Shown here in pieces: positions 36,190-47,091 of a DNA stretch of 64,000 bases (its first letter is position 1; the number at the start of each line of letters is the position of its first letter). Below the pieces are notes generated by a model, which saw nothing but the letters and a program-made list of their open reading frames with translations, was not told where the DNA came from and ran no database searches. The position numbers and the translations under genes are program-made. The DNA is from Rossellomorea marisflavi (GTDB lineage Bacteria; Bacillota; Bacilli; Bacillales; Bacillaceae_B), in contig NZ_CP081870.1 in the NCBI RefSeq assembly GCF_022170785.1, positions 3,968,001 to 4,032,000 of the forward strand, written 5' to 3'.

Positions 36190-39100
36190 TTACATATTGC
36201 GTCTATATTGCCCTCCGACTTCATAAAGGGCCCTTGTAATCTGACCGAGACTCGCCACTCTGACCGTCTCCATCAGCTCTTCGAAAATATTCCCACCTTC
36301 GACAGCAGACTGCTTCAAGCGCTTGAGTGCTTCTTCCGTTTTGTCGCCGTGGCCCTGCTGGAACGCTTTGAGATTGTGAATCTGGGTTTCTTTCTCTTCC
36401 TTGGTTGCCCGGGCAAGTTCCATCCCGTCCACGTCTTCTTCAGAAGGAGGATTCGGATTGAGGTACGTGTTCACTCCGACGATCGGAAGCTCTCCGGAAT
36501 GCTTCTTCATTTCATAGAACATGGACTCTTCCTGGATCTTGCCGCGCTGATACTGGGTTTCCATGGCTCCGAGGACGCCTCCGCGATCATTGATGCGGTC
36601 GAATTCTGCAAGGACCATTTCCTCCACCAGATCCGTCAGCTCCTCCACGATGAAGGCTCCCTGAAGCGGATTCTCATTCTTCGAGAGGCCGTGCTCCTTG
36701 GTGATGATCATCTGGATTGCCATGGCCCGGCGGACCGATTCCTCCGTAGGCGTCGTGATGGCTTCATCATAGGCATTGGTGTGAAGGGAGTTACAGTTAT
36801 CCTGGAGGGCCATGAGCGCCTGCAGGGTGGTGCGGATGTCATTGAAGTCGATCTCCTGGGCGTGAAGGGATCTTCCCGACGTCTGAATGTGATACTTCAG
36901 CTTCTGACTCCGCTCGTTCGCTCCGTACTTATCCCTCATGACCGTTGACCAGATACGCCTTGCCACACGGCCGATGACCGTATACTCAGGATCGAGTCCA
37001 TTGGAGAAGAAGAAGGAAAGATTCGGTGCAAATGCGTTGATGTCCATTCCCCTGCTGAGGTAGTACTCGACATAGGTGAATCCATTCGCGAGGGTGAAGG
37101 CAAGCTGGGAAATCGGATTCGCTCCCGCTTCGGCAATATGATAGCCGGAGATGGAGACAGAATAATAGTTCCTTACCTTATGATCAATAAAGTACTGCTG
37201 GATATCCCCCATCATCCTGAGGGCGAACTCCGTGGAGAAGATACACGTATTCTGCCCCTGGTCTTCTTTCAGGATATCCGCCTGAACCGTGCCGCGTACG
37301 ACACTCAAAGTTTGTTCACGGACGGTTGCATACTCTTCGACGGTGAGGATGCGCCCAAGCTCTTCTTCCTTGATCTTGATCTGCTGATCGATGGCCGTAT
37401 TCATATACATGGCGAGGATGATAGGCGCCGGACCGTTGATCGTCATGGAGACCGACGTGGACGGTGCACAAAGATCGAATCCTGCATACAGCTTCTTCAT
37501 ATCCTCGAGGGTACAGATGCTGACGCCGCTCTCTCCTACTTTACCGTAGATATCGGGGCGGTGATCGGGATCTTCCCCGTAAAGGGTCACGGAATCGAAT
37601 GCCGTACTGAGACGCTTGGCATCATCATCTTTGGACAGGTAGTGAAAACGGCGGTTCGTCCGTTCAGGTGTCCCTTCCCCTGCAAATTGTCGCTTAGGAT
37701 CTTCCCCTTTTCGCTTGAACGGGAATACACCCGCCGTGTACGGGAATGAGCCCGGCACATTTTCTTTATATACCCATTCAAGGATCTGCCCGTAATCTTT
37801 ATATCGCGGAAGGGCGACCTTCGGGATGCTCAAGCCGGATAAGCTTTTGGTTTTTAGCTCTGTCACGATTTCACGGTCGCGGACCTTCGTGACGAATGAA
37901 TCCTTGCTGTAAGTTCCCTTGAGGTTCTCCCATCCCCCCAGGATCTCCTTCGATTGCTCCGTCAGTTTCTTTTCCACTTCGTCTTTCAACGTGGTGAGGG
38001 AGGCTGTGACATCCCCTTGTTCCCCGACGGCTTCGATGGCCCCTTCGAGCTGGAAGAGACGGCGGGCAAGATCGGACTGTTCTTCTGCTTTTCGGTGATA
38101 ATTCCGGACCGTTTCAGCGATTTCCCTCAAATAGTAACGGCGGTCGTTCGGGATGATGACGTTTTGCTTTTCCACGTCCACATTCTTCGAAAATCCTGTT
38201 TCCCAACCGAGGTTCATCTTACCGTTTACTGTATCGACGACAGCGGCAAACAGGGCGTTTGTGCCGGGATCATTGAACTGACTTGCGATCGTGCCATATA
38301 CCGGCATTTCATCAAGGTCCTGATCGAATAAAAGATGGCTTCGTTGATACTGCTTTTGCACCTGTCTCCGCGCATCTTCTGATCCTTTGCGCTCAAACTT
38401 ATTGATGACGATGAGATCAGCGTAATCAATCATATCGATCTTTTCCAGCTGTGATGGTGCACCGAACTCGCTTGTCATCACATACATAGACAAATCACAG
38501 ATCTCCGCGATTTCCGCATCCCCCTGACCGATACCGCTCGTTTCCACTACGACAAGATCATACCCTGCCGCTTTCACGACATTGATGGCGTCCTGGATGG
38601 CGAGGGAAAGCTCGGTCCTGGATCCGCGCGTGGCAAGACTTCTCATGTACACTCTCGGGTTGAAGATGGCGTTCATCCGGATCCTGTCACCGAGGAGTGC
38701 CCCGCCTGTCTTCTGTTTCGTCGGATCAATGGACAAAACCGCAATCTTCTTCTCTGGCAGTTCGTTCAGAAAGCGGCGGATCAGTTCATCCGTAAGGGAG
38801 CTTTTCCCCGCTCCCCCCGTTCCCGTGATCCCTAGGACCGGTACTTTGCTTGCAAGACCTTTGATTTCCGTGAAGACCGATTGAGCGGCAGCTGCCACTT
38901 CCTCCTTGGCACCGACCTGGTACTCAGCAAGTGAAATCAACCTGGAGATCGCATTGACGCTCCCACCTGCGAGATTTTCCACTTCCTTGCTTTCCGTCCC
39001 TTTAATCGTCGGGTAGTCGCATTCCTCGATCATCCGGTTGATCATCCCTTGAAGGCCCTGTGTCCTTCCGTCTTCCGGAGAGAAGATCCGGGCGATTCCG

Positions 39101-39447
39101 TATTCATGAAGCTCCTTGATCTCTTTAGGGATGATGACGCCGCCACCGCCTCCGTAGATGCGGATATGACCTGCGCCCCTCTCATTTAAAAGATCATACA
39201 TGTATTTGAAATATTCGACGTGTCCACCCTGGTAAGAGGAGATGGCGATACCCTGAACATCTTCTTGGATGGCAGCATTGACGACTTCTTCTACTGACCG
39301 GTTATGCCCAAGATGGATGACTTCCGCCCCGCTTGCCTGGATGATCCTCCGCATTATGTTGATCGACGCATCATGCCCATCGAACAGGCTCGATGCCGTG
39401 ACGAAGCGGACATGGTGCTTTGGTTTATAAATCTCTACCGTGCTCAT
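36190..39447 (-). CDS. icmF: Fused isobutyryl-CoA mutase (IcmF)
   Basis: The 1,085-residue protein is an adenosylcobalamin mutase with its own chaperone. The N-terminal B12-binding domain (about 1-150; FDGHDAS is the cobalamin histidine motif, GGGGGVI follows) is joined to a MeaB-like GTPase ([13 protein letters not shown] near residue 205, NKF with SxGQGD motifs) and a C-terminal mutase barrel (about 540-1,085). IcmF reversibly interconverts isobutyryl-CoA and n-butyryl-CoA. Its start overlaps the TetR gene stop (ATGA). It needs B12, and the neighbours handle short acyl-CoA esters, suggesting valine or branched-chain acyl degradation. Confidence 0.93.
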   Translation of the reverse strand: MSTVEIYKPKHHVRFVTASSLFDGHDASINIMRRIIQASGAEVIHLGHNRSVEEVVNAAIQEDVQGIAISSYQGGHVEYFKYMYDLLNERGAGHIRIYGGGGGVIIPKEIKELHEYGIARIFSPEDGRTQGLQGMINRMIEECDYPTIKGTESKEVENLAGGSVNAISRLISLAEYQVGAKEEVAAAAQSVFTEIKGLASKVPVLGITGTGGAGKSSLTDELIRRFLNELPEKKIAVLSIDPTKQKTGGALLGDRIRMNAIFNPRVYMRSLATRGSRTELSLAIQDAINVVKAAGYDLVVVETSGIGQGDAEIAEICDLSMYVMTSEFGAPSQLEKIDMIDYADLIVINKFERKGSEDARRQVQKQYQRSHLLFDQDLDEMPVYGTIASQFNDPGTNALFAAVVDTVNGKMNLGWETGFSKNVDVEKQNVIIPNDRRYYLREIAETVRNYHRKAEEQSDLARRLFQLEGAIEAVGEQGDVTASLTTLKDEVEKKLTEQSKEILGGWENLKGTYSKDSFVTKVRDREIVTELKTKSLSGLSIPKVALPRYKDYGQILEWVYKENVPGSFPYTAGVFPFKRKGEDPKRQFAGEGTPERTNRRFHYLSKDDDAKRLSTAFDSVTLYGEDPDHRPDIYGKVGESGVSICTLEDMKKLYAGFDLCAPSTSVSMTINGPAPIILAMYMNTAIDQQIKIKEEELGRILTVEEYATVREQTLSVVRGTVQADILKEDQGQNTCIFSTEFALRMMGDIQQYFIDHKVRNYYSVSISGYHIAEAGANPISQLAFTLANGFTYVEYYLSRGMDINAFAPNLSFFFSNGLDPEYTVIGRVARRIWSTVMRDKYGANERSQKLKYHIQTSGRSLHAQEIDFNDIRTTLQALMALQDNCNSLHTNAYDEAITTPTEESVRRAMAIQMIITKEHGLSKNENPLQGAFIVEELTDLVEEMVLAEFDRINDRGGVLGAMETQYQRGKIQEESMFYEMKKHSGELPIVGVNTYLNPNPPSEEDVDGMELARATKEEKETQIHNLKAFQQGHGDKTEEALKRLKQSAVEGGNIFEELMETVRVASLGQITRALYEVGGQYRRNM

Positions 39448-40097
39448 ATGACTCCCCCTGTTCTTCCATGTGTCTCATATCCTATGACGCCTGCAAACAG
39501 CAGATCGATTTGAAGATTCATATAGTCTTCGAGTGAAAAGCGCTTTTGGAGCGCCCAGCGGCGGAATCCCCACATCTGCCCCTGGACGAAGACATTCTGT
39601 GCAAGGAGATGGATCCGCTCAGAATCAAGATCCAGCCTCCCCCTATCCACACAGCTTTGGATGAGGCCTTCCACCATGCCGACCATTTCCATCTCTTTTT
39701 TTAAAACGTACGGCAGGGCATCCTTCGATAGCGACTTCGCTTCCTGATACATGACGAGCACCTCATCCTGCATCCTATCCATCACCTGGAAGTAATGGGC
39801 GATGCCTAGCTTCAGGCTCTCCATCGTCCCTTCTCCCACATCCAATTCTTCCAGCTCCAATCGTACTTGTTCATAGATCCTGTCGCAGACAAGATAGAGC
39901 ACATCTTCCTTTGTTCGTATATATTCATAGAGCGTTCCGATACTGAATCCGGCGGCCTTTGCAATCTCTCTTGTCGTGGTGCGATGAAACCCCTTTTGTT
40001 TAAATAGTGAGACAGCCCCTTTGATCATTTGATCCCGCCTCTTCTCTACCAAACGTTCATCCTTGACCGACGCATGCACTTCTCTTTTGTCTTTCAC
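39444..40097 (-). CDS. TetR-family regulator (FadR-like)
   Basis: The 217-residue repressor has an N-terminal TetR helix-turn-helix ([32 protein letters not shown], about residues 35-66) and a ligand-binding C-terminal helical domain. It lies inside the acyl-CoA operon between an acyl-CoA dehydrogenase and icmF, like the FadR repressors of Bacillus that are released by long-chain acyl-CoA. FadR-like boxes at the thiolase and ywjF promoters are its likely targets. The specific ligand cannot be told from sequence. Confidence 0.8.
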   Translation of the reverse strand: MKDKREVHASVKDERLVEKRRDQMIKGAVSLFKQKGFHRTTTREIAKAAGFSIGTLYEYIRTKEDVLYLVCDRIYEQVRLELEELDVGEGTMESLKLGIAHYFQVMDRMQDEVLVMYQEAKSLSKDALPYVLKKEMEMVGMVEGLIQSCVDRGRLDLDSERIHLLAQNVFVQGQMWGFRRWALQKRFSLEDYMNLQIDLLFAGVIGYETHGRTGGVI

Positions 40098-40150
40098 TAC
40101 AATCGACCCCCTTTCCGTGCGTAATGACCCCTTATCCCCTTTGTTTCTCT

Positions 40151-41290
40151 TTATTTCGTAACCATCCGTGAGATGACGAGGCGTTGGATTTCCTGCGTCC
40201 CCTCATAGATTTGCGTGATTTTCGCATCCCTCATGAACCGTTCCACCGGGTAGTCTTTCGTATAGCCGTATCCACCGAAGATCTGGACAGCTTCTGTCGT
40301 CACCTTCATGGCCGTATCCCCTGCCATCAATTTCGACATGGCCGATTCTTTACCATACGGAAGACCTTCCGACTCGAGCCATGCTGCTTGATAAGTCAGG
40401 AGCCTGGATGCTTCGATGCTGGTCGCCATATCGGCAATCTTGAAGGAAATCCCTTGATTCGCAGCAATCGGCTTACCGAACTGCTCCCGTTCCTTGGCGT
40501 AGTCCACAGACGCATCGAGGGCACCCTGGGCAATCCCCACTGCCTGGGCAGCGATGCCGTTCCTGCCTCCATCAAGAGTCATCATGGCGATCTTGAATCC
40601 TTCCCCTTCTTTCCCAAGAAGGTTTTCCTTCGGTACTTTACAGTCTTCAAAGATGATTTCAGTCGTAGGTGAAGATCGGATTCCGAGCTTCTTCTCTTTT
40701 TTCCCTACTGAGAAACCTGGGAAATCCTTCTCGACGATGAAGGCACTCGTCCCGCGCTGACGCTGTGATGGATCGGTCAGGGCGAATACGACGTAGGTGT
40801 CGGCGATGCCGCCGTTCGTGATGAAGATCTTCGAGCCGTTCAGCACGTAGTGGTCCCCTTCAAGGCGTGCAGTCGTCTTCATGCCGCCGGCATCAGATCC
40901 CGATGCCGGCTCCGTGAGACCATAAGCCCCGATTTTCTCCCCTTGTGCCATCGGACGGAGATATTTCTGCTTTTGTTCTTCCGTACCGAATTTATAGACC
41001 GGCCACCCGGCAAGGGACGTATGGGCAGACAGCGTCACACCGATCGATGCGCACACCCTCGAGAGCTCTTCTACTGCGATGCAATAGGCAAGGAAGTCAC
41101 TTCCGATACCCCCGTATTCCTCCGGCCAGGGAATGCCCGTCAGTCCGAGTTCGGCCATCTTTTGGAAAAGCTCCATATCGAAGCGCTCTTCTTCATCTCT
41201 CTCAGCAGCCGTAGGCGCCACTTCGTTCCTGGCAAAATCGCGGACCATCTTCCGGATCATTTCATGCTCTTCGGATAATTTGAAATTCAT
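40151..41290 (-). CDS. Acyl-CoA dehydrogenase (second copy)
   Basis: The 379-residue flavoprotein has the family signatures [19 protein letters not shown] near residue 125 and the FAD and adenine region ([21 protein letters not shown]). The catalytic glutamate is expected in YEGTQEIQR near residue 366. It oxidises an acyl-CoA to enoyl-CoA, passing electrons to electron transfer flavoprotein. It is about 50% similar in pattern to the next upstream gene, so the pair probably handles different chain types, for example isobutyryl-CoA and butyryl-CoA. Gene spacing is 24 bp. Confidence 0.88.
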   Translation of the reverse strand: MNFKLSEEHEMIRKMVRDFARNEVAPTAAERDEEERFDMELFQKMAELGLTGIPWPEEYGGIGSDFLAYCIAVEELSRVCASIGVTLSAHTSLAGWPVYKFGTEEQKQKYLRPMAQGEKIGAYGLTEPASGSDAGGMKTTARLEGDHYVLNGSKIFITNGGIADTYVVFALTDPSQRQRGTSAFIVEKDFPGFSVGKKEKKLGIRSSPTTEIIFEDCKVPKENLLGKEGEGFKIAMMTLDGGRNGIAAQAVGIAQGALDASVDYAKEREQFGKPIAANQGISFKIADMATSIEASRLLTYQAAWLESEGLPYGKESAMSKLMAGDTAMKVTTEAVQIFGGYGYTKDYPVERFMRDAKITQIYEGTQEIQRLVISRMVTK

Positions 41291-41314
41291 CTTCGTTCCC
41301 CCATCTCATGATTG

Positions 41315-42451
41315 TTAAACAAGCAGGTGCTTCCCGATCACCATCCGCTGGATCTCGCTCGTACCTTCATAGATTTCCGTCACTTTGGCATCCCTGAAAA
41401 GCCTCTCCACGGGATATTCCTTCGTATAGCCGTACCCTCCGTAAACCTGGATCGCTTCCGTTGAAACATCAACGGCGGCTTTTGAGGCGAATAATTTGGC
41501 CATGCTCGCTTCCTTGCCGCAGGAGACTCCCCGCGAACGGAAATCTGCCGCCCGGTATACAAGAAGCTTCGATGCTTCCACGGACGTTGCCATATCGGCA
41601 AGCTTAAAGCCGATGCCCTGTTGGGCGGCAATCGGCTTCCCGAACTGCGCGCGCTCTTTAGCATAAGCTGTTGAAAATTCGAATGCGGCTTCAGCGATCC
41701 CAAGAGCCTGGGCCGCGATTCCGATGCGGCCCACATCCAGATTGTTCATGGCGATCCTGAATCCGTCTCCGCGCTTACCGAGAAGATTTCCGGCAGGTAC
41801 CTTCATGTCTTCAAACGTCAGCTGGACCGTACGTGATCCGTGGAGCCCCATCTTATGTTCGTCCTTCCCGATCACGAGGCCTTCCGTCCCTTTCTCGACG
41901 ATGAAGGCCGAGACGCCGCGGCTACCCATATCGGGATCCGTCACGGCGAACACGATGTAGGTATCCGCCTCCCCACCATTCGTGATGAAGACCTTTGAAC
42001 CGTTCAACACATAATGGTCACCCCGGTCTTCCGCCTTCGTTTTCAAGCTCTTTGCATCAGATCCCGCACTCGGTTCCGTCAGGCAGAATGCCCCAAGGTA
42101 TTCGCCGCTTGCAAGCTTCGGAATATAGGTTTGTTTCTGTTCTTCCGTACCGAAATAAAGGATCGGATTCGTGCCGACCGACGTATGGACCGACAGGATG
42201 ACCCCGATGGTGGCGCTCACCCTCGACAGCTCATGGATGGCAATGATGTAGGAAGTGAAATCCATTCCTGCGCCTCCATACTCTTCAGGAATCGTGATTC
42301 CCATCAATCCGAGCTCTGCCATCATATTCAGGATCTCCCTGGGAAATTCCCCATCTTCCATCCTCTCAATGAATGGACTGATCTCAGAGTCAGCAAAGTC
42401 ACGTACCATCTTCCTCATCATCTTCTGCTCTTCTGTGAAACGAAGTTCCAT
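41315..42451 (-). CDS. Acyl-CoA dehydrogenase (first copy, AcdA-like)
   Basis: The 378-residue flavoprotein has FCLTEPSAGSDAKSLKTKAE near residue 124, FITNGGEADTYIVFA, and the catalytic region VYGGYGYTKEYPVERLFRDAKVTEIYEGTSEIQRMVI. It lies immediately downstream of the hydroxyacyl-CoA dehydrogenase gene, with which it is probably co-transcribed. In B. subtilis the acdA gene lies next to ywjF and rpoE, so this is the likely counterpart of that gene. Confidence 0.9.
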   Translation of the reverse strand: MELRFTEEQKMMRKMVRDFADSEISPFIERMEDGEFPREILNMMAELGLMGITIPEEYGGAGMDFTSYIIAIHELSRVSATIGVILSVHTSVGTNPILYFGTEEQKQTYIPKLASGEYLGAFCLTEPSAGSDAKSLKTKAEDRGDHYVLNGSKVFITNGGEADTYIVFAVTDPDMGSRGVSAFIVEKGTEGLVIGKDEHKMGLHGSRTVQLTFEDMKVPAGNLLGKRGDGFRIAMNNLDVGRIGIAAQALGIAEAAFEFSTAYAKERAQFGKPIAAQQGIGFKLADMATSVEASKLLVYRAADFRSRGVSCGKEASMAKLFASKAAVDVSTEAIQVYGGYGYTKEYPVERLFRDAKVTEIYEGTSEIQRMVIGKHLLV

Positions 42452-42486
42452 GCTTCATTCCTCCCTGTTGTATGGCCTCATGGAAC

Positions 42487-43341
42487 TCAATATTCGTAGA
42501 AGCCTCTGCCTGTCTTGCGTCCAAGCCAGCCTGCCTTGACATATTTCCTGAGGAGCGGACATGGGCGGTACTTGTCGTCTCCGAACCCTTCATGGAGTGT
42601 TTCCATGATGTATAGGCATGTATCGAGTCCGATGAAATCTGCCAGCGTTAGCGGGCCCATCGGGTGATTCATCCCAAGCTTCATCACACTATCGATGTCT
42701 TCCTTGCTTGCGACCCCTTCATACAAGGTGTAGACCGCCTCATTGATCATCGGCATGAGGATCCGGTTTGCCACGAACCCCGGGAAGTCCTCCACTTCAA
42801 CCGGTGTCTTATAGAGCTTATTCGTCATGTCTTCGATGGCTGCATACACTTCATCTGTCGTGGCCAGACCCCTTATGATTTCAACGAGCTTCATGACCGG
42901 CACGGGATTCATGAAGTGCATCCCGATCACCTGTTGAGGGCGATTGGTCGCCGCTGCAATCTCGGTGATGGGCAGGGATGATGTATTCGTCGCAAGGATC
43001 GTATGCTCCGGCGCGATTTCATCGAGCTGGGCGAAGATCGTCTTCTTGATGTCCATGTTCTCAACCGCCGCTTCGATCACAAGGTCCACCCCTTTGGCAT
43101 CCTGAAGGTCAGTGGATGAACTCAACCTTCCTGTCACCTGATCTTTTTCATCTGCAGACATCCTGCCCTTCTCTACGGCGCGTGCAAGATTCTTTCCAAT
43201 GGATGATAGGCCCCTCTCGACGAATTCCCCTTTCAAATCGTTCAGTGTCACGTCATATCCTGCCTGGGCACATACCTGGGCAATTCCTGATCCCATCTGA
43301 CCCGCTCCGATTACCATTACCTTTTGTATCGACACATTCAT
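42487..43341 (-). CDS. 3-hydroxybutyryl-CoA dehydrogenase
   Basis: The 284-residue enzyme oxidises 3-hydroxyacyl-CoA to acetoacetyl-CoA (or the reverse) with NAD. The NAD-binding motif is VMVIGAGQMGSGIAQVCAQAG near residue 8, and the catalytic histidine with GMHFMNPVPVMKLVEII is near residue 137. The ATG at 43341 follows AAAGGGGG; an upstream in-frame codon is in the intergenic leader. It sits between the thiolase and acyl-CoA dehydrogenase genes, as expected for a beta-oxidation operon. Confidence 0.92.
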   Translation of the reverse strand: MNVSIQKVMVIGAGQMGSGIAQVCAQAGYDVTLNDLKGEFVERGLSSIGKNLARAVEKGRMSADEKDQVTGRLSSSTDLQDAKGVDLVIEAAVENMDIKKTIFAQLDEIAPEHTILATNTSSLPITEIAAATNRPQQVIGMHFMNPVPVMKLVEIIRGLATTDEVYAAIEDMTNKLYKTPVEVEDFPGFVANRILMPMINEAVYTLYEGVASKEDIDSVMKLGMNHPMGPLTLADFIGLDTCLYIMETLHEGFGDDKYRPCPLLRKYVKAGWLGRKTGRGFYEY

Positions 43342-43361
43342 TTCCCCCTTTGTGGATTCCC

Positions 43362-44543
43362 TCACTTCTTCGGTACCTCAATCATGACGGCATCTCCCTG
43401 GCCGCCTCCGCTGCAGATGGAAGCGATCCCGATGCCTCCTCCACGTCTTCTCAGTTCATATGCAAGGGTCAGGATGATCCTTGCTCCGCTTGTTCCAATC
43501 GGGTGACCAAGGGCTACCGCACCCCCATTGACGTTCACTTTTTCTTTATCAAGACCGGCAATCTTGGCGCTGGTCAATGCCACTGCCGCAAATGCTTCAT
43601 TGATTTCAAACAGATCGATTTCTTCCAGTGTCTTCCCCGTTTTCTCTAGCAGTCCGTTGATGACGAGTCCCGGAGTTTGAGGGAAATCCTTTGCCTCTAC
43701 GGCTACGGCATGGGAGCCGATAATCGTGGCAAGGGGTTCCTTCCCTTCTTTCCCTGCCCGCTCTTCGCTCATCAGGACCATGGCACATGCTCCGTCGTTG
43801 ACTCCCGGCGCATTTCCTGCCGTGATGGTCCCACCGTGATCAAACACTGGTGACAGCTTCGATAGCGCCTCGAGGGACGTACTCTTTCTCGGTGCTTCAT
43901 CCTGAGAGATCACCACTGGCTCTCCCCTTCTCTGCGGAACGGGAACTGGTACGATTTCTTCCCCAAGATGCGCTGAAGCTTCCACTGCACGCTGATGACT
44001 GCGCAGCGCCCACTCATCTTGTTCTTCCCTTGAAAGATCGAATTCCTTTGCGGTGGAATTGCCGTAGGTGCCCATGTGGACCCCATTGAAGCTGCAGGTC
44101 AGACCGTCATGGACCATAAGATCCTTCACGCTCGAGTCTCCCATCTTATAGCCCCAGCGAGCTTTCGGGAGAAGGTAGGGAGCGTTGGACATGGACTCCA
44201 TCCCGCCTGCGACGATGACTTCCCCGTCCCCGGCACGGATGATCTGGTCACCGAAGGTCACACTCCTCATTCCGGATGCACACACCTTATTGATCGTCTC
44301 GGTCCTGACCTCCCAAGGCAGTCCAGCATGTCTCGCCGCCTGTCGGGAAGGGATCTGACCCTGCCCTCCTTGGAGGACGCTGCCGAGGATGAGTTCTTCA
44401 ACGTCTGCCGGACTGACGCCGGAGCGCTCCAATGCTTCCTTGACTGCCAATCCACCGAGTTCCGAAGCCGTAAAACCGCTCAATCCGCCTCCGAATTTAC
44501 CGAATGGGGTCCTTGCCCCTTCCACTATGACTGTTCTGCCCAT
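43362..44543 (-). CDS. Acetyl-CoA C-acetyltransferase (thiolase)
   Basis: The 393-residue thiolase cleaves or condenses acetoacetyl-CoA. The acylation cysteine is in [15 protein letters not shown] near residue 88, and the general base residues occur in the C-terminal [19 protein letters not shown] and [10 protein letters not shown]. The ATG at 44543 is favoured since AGGGAG lies eight bases upstream, whereas the ATG at 44549 is too close. It heads the acyl-CoA operon. A FadR-like element lies about 60-75 bp upstream. Confidence 0.9.
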   Translation of the reverse strand: MGRTVIVEGARTPFGKFGGGLSGFTASELGGLAVKEALERSGVSPADVEELILGSVLQGGQGQIPSRQAARHAGLPWEVRTETINKVCASGMRSVTFGDQIIRAGDGEVIVAGGMESMSNAPYLLPKARWGYKMGDSSVKDLMVHDGLTCSFNGVHMGTYGNSTAKEFDLSREEQDEWALRSHQRAVEASAHLGEEIVPVPVPQRRGEPVVISQDEAPRKSTSLEALSKLSPVFDHGGTITAGNAPGVNDGACAMVLMSEERAGKEGKEPLATIIGSHAVAVEAKDFPQTPGLVINGLLEKTGKTLEEIDLFEINEAFAAVALTSAKIAGLDKEKVNVNGGAVALGHPIGTSGARIILTLAYELRRRGGGIGIASICSGGGQGDAVMIEVPKK

Positions 44544-44601
44544 CTCCATCGCTCCCTCTCTTTTGTATACGCTTACAATAATGTTGAAATAAAAAAGCTG
44601 A

Positions 44602-44619
44602 CGACTGAACGCTCGCTCA
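44602..44619. promoter_or_regulatory. FadR-like operator upstream of the thiolase gene
   Basis: The minus strand reads TGAGCGAGCGTTCAGTCG. It resembles the stronger site before ywjF (shared GAGCRTTCAGTC core) and the Bacillus FadR consensus TGAATGANTANTCATTCA at 10 of 16 fixed positions. No convincing sigma-A promoter was placed around it. Confidence 0.4.
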
Positions 44620-44707
44620 CCAACTGATCAAATGAAGAGGGACTAAAAACGTCCCTCAACATTCATTGTACTTGAAATTACTTCCTTTTCAAACCTTTTT
44701 TACTAGA

Positions 44708-46822
44708 TTAAGAGGCGGCTTGATCCGGACCACTTCCACATACGGCTTTCTCAAGCAGTTCTGCTACATCCAGGGTCGAGACCGTTTCTTCCACTTCCTT
44801 TGCCTTTGTCCCATCAGACAGCATCGTGAGGCAATAAGGACAACCCGATGAGATGACAGAAGGGGCAACTGCAAGCGCCTGCTCTGTACGCGATACGTTT
44901 ACGCGGTGCCCTGCATCTTCTTCCATCCACATGAGTCCGCCACCTGCCCCGCAGCACATGCCTTTTTCTCGGTTCCGGTCCATCTCAACCAGTTTCACAC
45001 CGGAAATGGCCTTGAGGATCTCACGCGGAGGATCGTAGACTTCATTGTAACGGCCAAGGTAACAGGAATCATGGAAGGTGATCGTTTCCCTTACCTCATA
45101 AGTCGGCTTCAGCCTGCCGTCCCTCACCAGTTCATACAGGAGTTCTGTGTGGTGATAGACTTCCGCTTCTAGTCCGAAGTCCGTGTACTCATTCTTGAAA
45201 ATGTTGTATGCATGAGGATCGATGGTGACGATCTTCTTCACGTCATTCTTCTCGAACTCTGCGATATTCTGACCTGCTAGCTCTTGGAACAGGAATTCAT
45301 TCCCGAGTCGGCGAGGCGTGTCACCGGAGTTCTTCTCCTTGTTACCGAGGATGGCGAATTTCACACCCGCTTCATTCATCAGTTTGGCGAAGGAAAGGGC
45401 AATCTTTTGACTGCGGTTATCGAATGAACCCATGCTTCCAACCCAGAAGAGGAATTCGAACTCTTCGCCGGCCTTCTTCAGTTCTTTGACCGTCGGGATG
45501 TGAACATCTTCGCGGGCTTCACGCCAGTTCTCACGTTCCTTCCGGTTAAGACCCCACGGATTCCCCTGACGCTCGATGTTCTGCATCGCACGCTGGGCGT
45601 CGGCATCCATCTTTCCTTCCGTCAGTACAAGATAGCGGCGAAGGTCGATGATCTTATCGACGTGCTCATTCATGACCGGACATTGATCTTCACAGTTACG
45701 ACAGGTCGTACATGCCCAAATCTCTTCTTCCGTTATGACATCGCCGATGAGGCTCGGGCTGTAGGCAGCTGCTGAAGCCGCTTCTTCTGCGGCAGCAGTC
45801 GCCCCTGCCATGGCCAGCTGATTCCCCTTCGTATGATTGAAGGCAAATGTCGGGACCCATGGTTTTTTCTGAGTGACGGCAGCCCCGTGGTTCGTCAGGT
45901 TGTCACGCAGTTTCACGATGAGATCCATCGGAGAAAGCATCTTCCCTGTACCGGTCGCCGGACACATATTCGTACATCGCCCACACTCCACGCACGCATA
46001 GAAATCGATCATTTGCGTTTGGGTGAACTCTTCAATCTTCCCTACGCCATAGCTTTCGACCGTTTCATCTTCAAAATCGATGGCTTTCAGCTTACCGGGA
46101 GGATCGAGACGGTTGAAGTATACATTGGCCGGTCCAGCAATCAAGTGAGCATGCTTGGATTGAGGCACATACACAAGGAATGCAAGAAGGAATAAGAGGT
46201 GTATCCACCAGGCGACGTAGAAGATTGCGACAGAGGCCGTTTCACCGATTCCACCAAGCGCTCCCCCAATTATAGACGCAATCGGCTCCGTCCATGAAAG
46301 CTCTTCAGCATGCCAGATCAGGCTCATTCCGTTCCCGACAAGGACTGAAAGCATGAGTCCTCCGATGAACAGAAGCACGAGACCGGACTTGAATCCTCGC
46401 TTCAATCGCACAAGCTTCTCCACATATCGGCGATGGAAGGCCCATACGACGGCGACCAGGATCATCAGCGTGACGATTTCCTGGAAGAAGGTAAAGCCGG
46501 GATACAATGGACCAAGCGGCAGATGACTGCCTGGTGCAAGTCCCTTCACGATGAAATCAATGGCTCCGAATTGCACGAGGATGAAGCCATAAAAGAACAT
46601 TACATGGATAATCCCGCTCTTTTTATCCTTTAGAAGCTTTTTCTGACCGAATACATTTACCAGTATCTTCTGGAAACGCTCTTTGAAGCGTTGATCGAAC
46701 TCTACTTTCTTACCGAGCTTGATGAATTCTATCCTTGTTTTCACCACATAGACAAACAAACTGAGTGCGTAGACAGTCACAAGGACAAATGCAATCCAGT
46801 TCACGATCAATAATCCGTTCAT
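44708..46822 (-). CDS. fadF: Membrane-bound Fe-S oxidoreductase (YwjF/FadF-like)
   Basis: The 704-residue protein has several N-terminal membrane helices (about residues 1-230, NarI-like), two 4Fe-4S motifs (CVECGRCTNMCP near residue 275 and CTTCRNCEDQCP near residue 374) and two C-terminal CCG-type domains of heterodisulfide reductase (SCYLGRYNE, CCGAGGGLMW). It probably passes electrons from ETF or acyl-CoA dehydrogenases to the quinone pool. In B. subtilis this gene (ywjF, fadF) is in the FadR regulon. A FadR-like box sits inside its promoter. Confidence 0.88.
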   Translation of the reverse strand: MNGLLIVNWIAFVLVTVYALSLFVYVVKTRIEFIKLGKKVEFDQRFKERFQKILVNVFGQKKLLKDKKSGIIHVMFFYGFILVQFGAIDFIVKGLAPGSHLPLGPLYPGFTFFQEIVTLMILVAVVWAFHRRYVEKLVRLKRGFKSGLVLLFIGGLMLSVLVGNGMSLIWHAEELSWTEPIASIIGGALGGIGETASVAIFYVAWWIHLLFLLAFLVYVPQSKHAHLIAGPANVYFNRLDPPGKLKAIDFEDETVESYGVGKIEEFTQTQMIDFYACVECGRCTNMCPATGTGKMLSPMDLIVKLRDNLTNHGAAVTQKKPWVPTFAFNHTKGNQLAMAGATAAAEEAASAAAYSPSLIGDVITEEEIWACTTCRNCEDQCPVMNEHVDKIIDLRRYLVLTEGKMDADAQRAMQNIERQGNPWGLNRKERENWREAREDVHIPTVKELKKAGEEFEFLFWVGSMGSFDNRSQKIALSFAKLMNEAGVKFAILGNKEKNSGDTPRRLGNEFLFQELAGQNIAEFEKNDVKKIVTIDPHAYNIFKNEYTDFGLEAEVYHHTELLYELVRDGRLKPTYEVRETITFHDSCYLGRYNEVYDPPREILKAISGVKLVEMDRNREKGMCCGAGGGLMWMEEDAGHRVNVSRTEQALAVAPSVISSGCPYCLTMLSDGTKAKEVEETVSTLDVAELLEKAVCGSGPDQAAS

Positions 46823-46904
46823 GGAACAAACCCTCCCCCTTCTTTGGTCCAGTTCCGCGCGAACTTTTCAAACCAAATAAATATTCTGAATAATCCTTAC
46901 CTCC

Positions 46905-46932
46905 ATTATATAATGAATGAGCATTCAGTCAA
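46905..46932 (-). promoter_or_regulatory. ywjF promoter with FadR-like operator in the spacer
   Basis: TTGACT (46932-46927) and TATAAT (46910-46905) are 16 bp apart on the minus strand. TGAATGAGCATTCAGTCA (46914-46931) matches the Bacillus FadR consensus at 14 of 16 fixed positions and occupies the spacer, so repressor binding would exclude RNA polymerase. Confidence 0.75.
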
Positions 46933-47091
46933 TGGTTTTTCTTTATTTTTGAAAACCTTTTCATTTCGATTGCTACTGGATTCATCCCCTCCAGGTTTCC
47001 ACCGTCCTGCGAAAGGGAAAAGAAGAAAGGATGCAAAGGAAAGACATTGTACGGACATACTAATAAGAACTCGAATGAGAGAGTGATGTAG

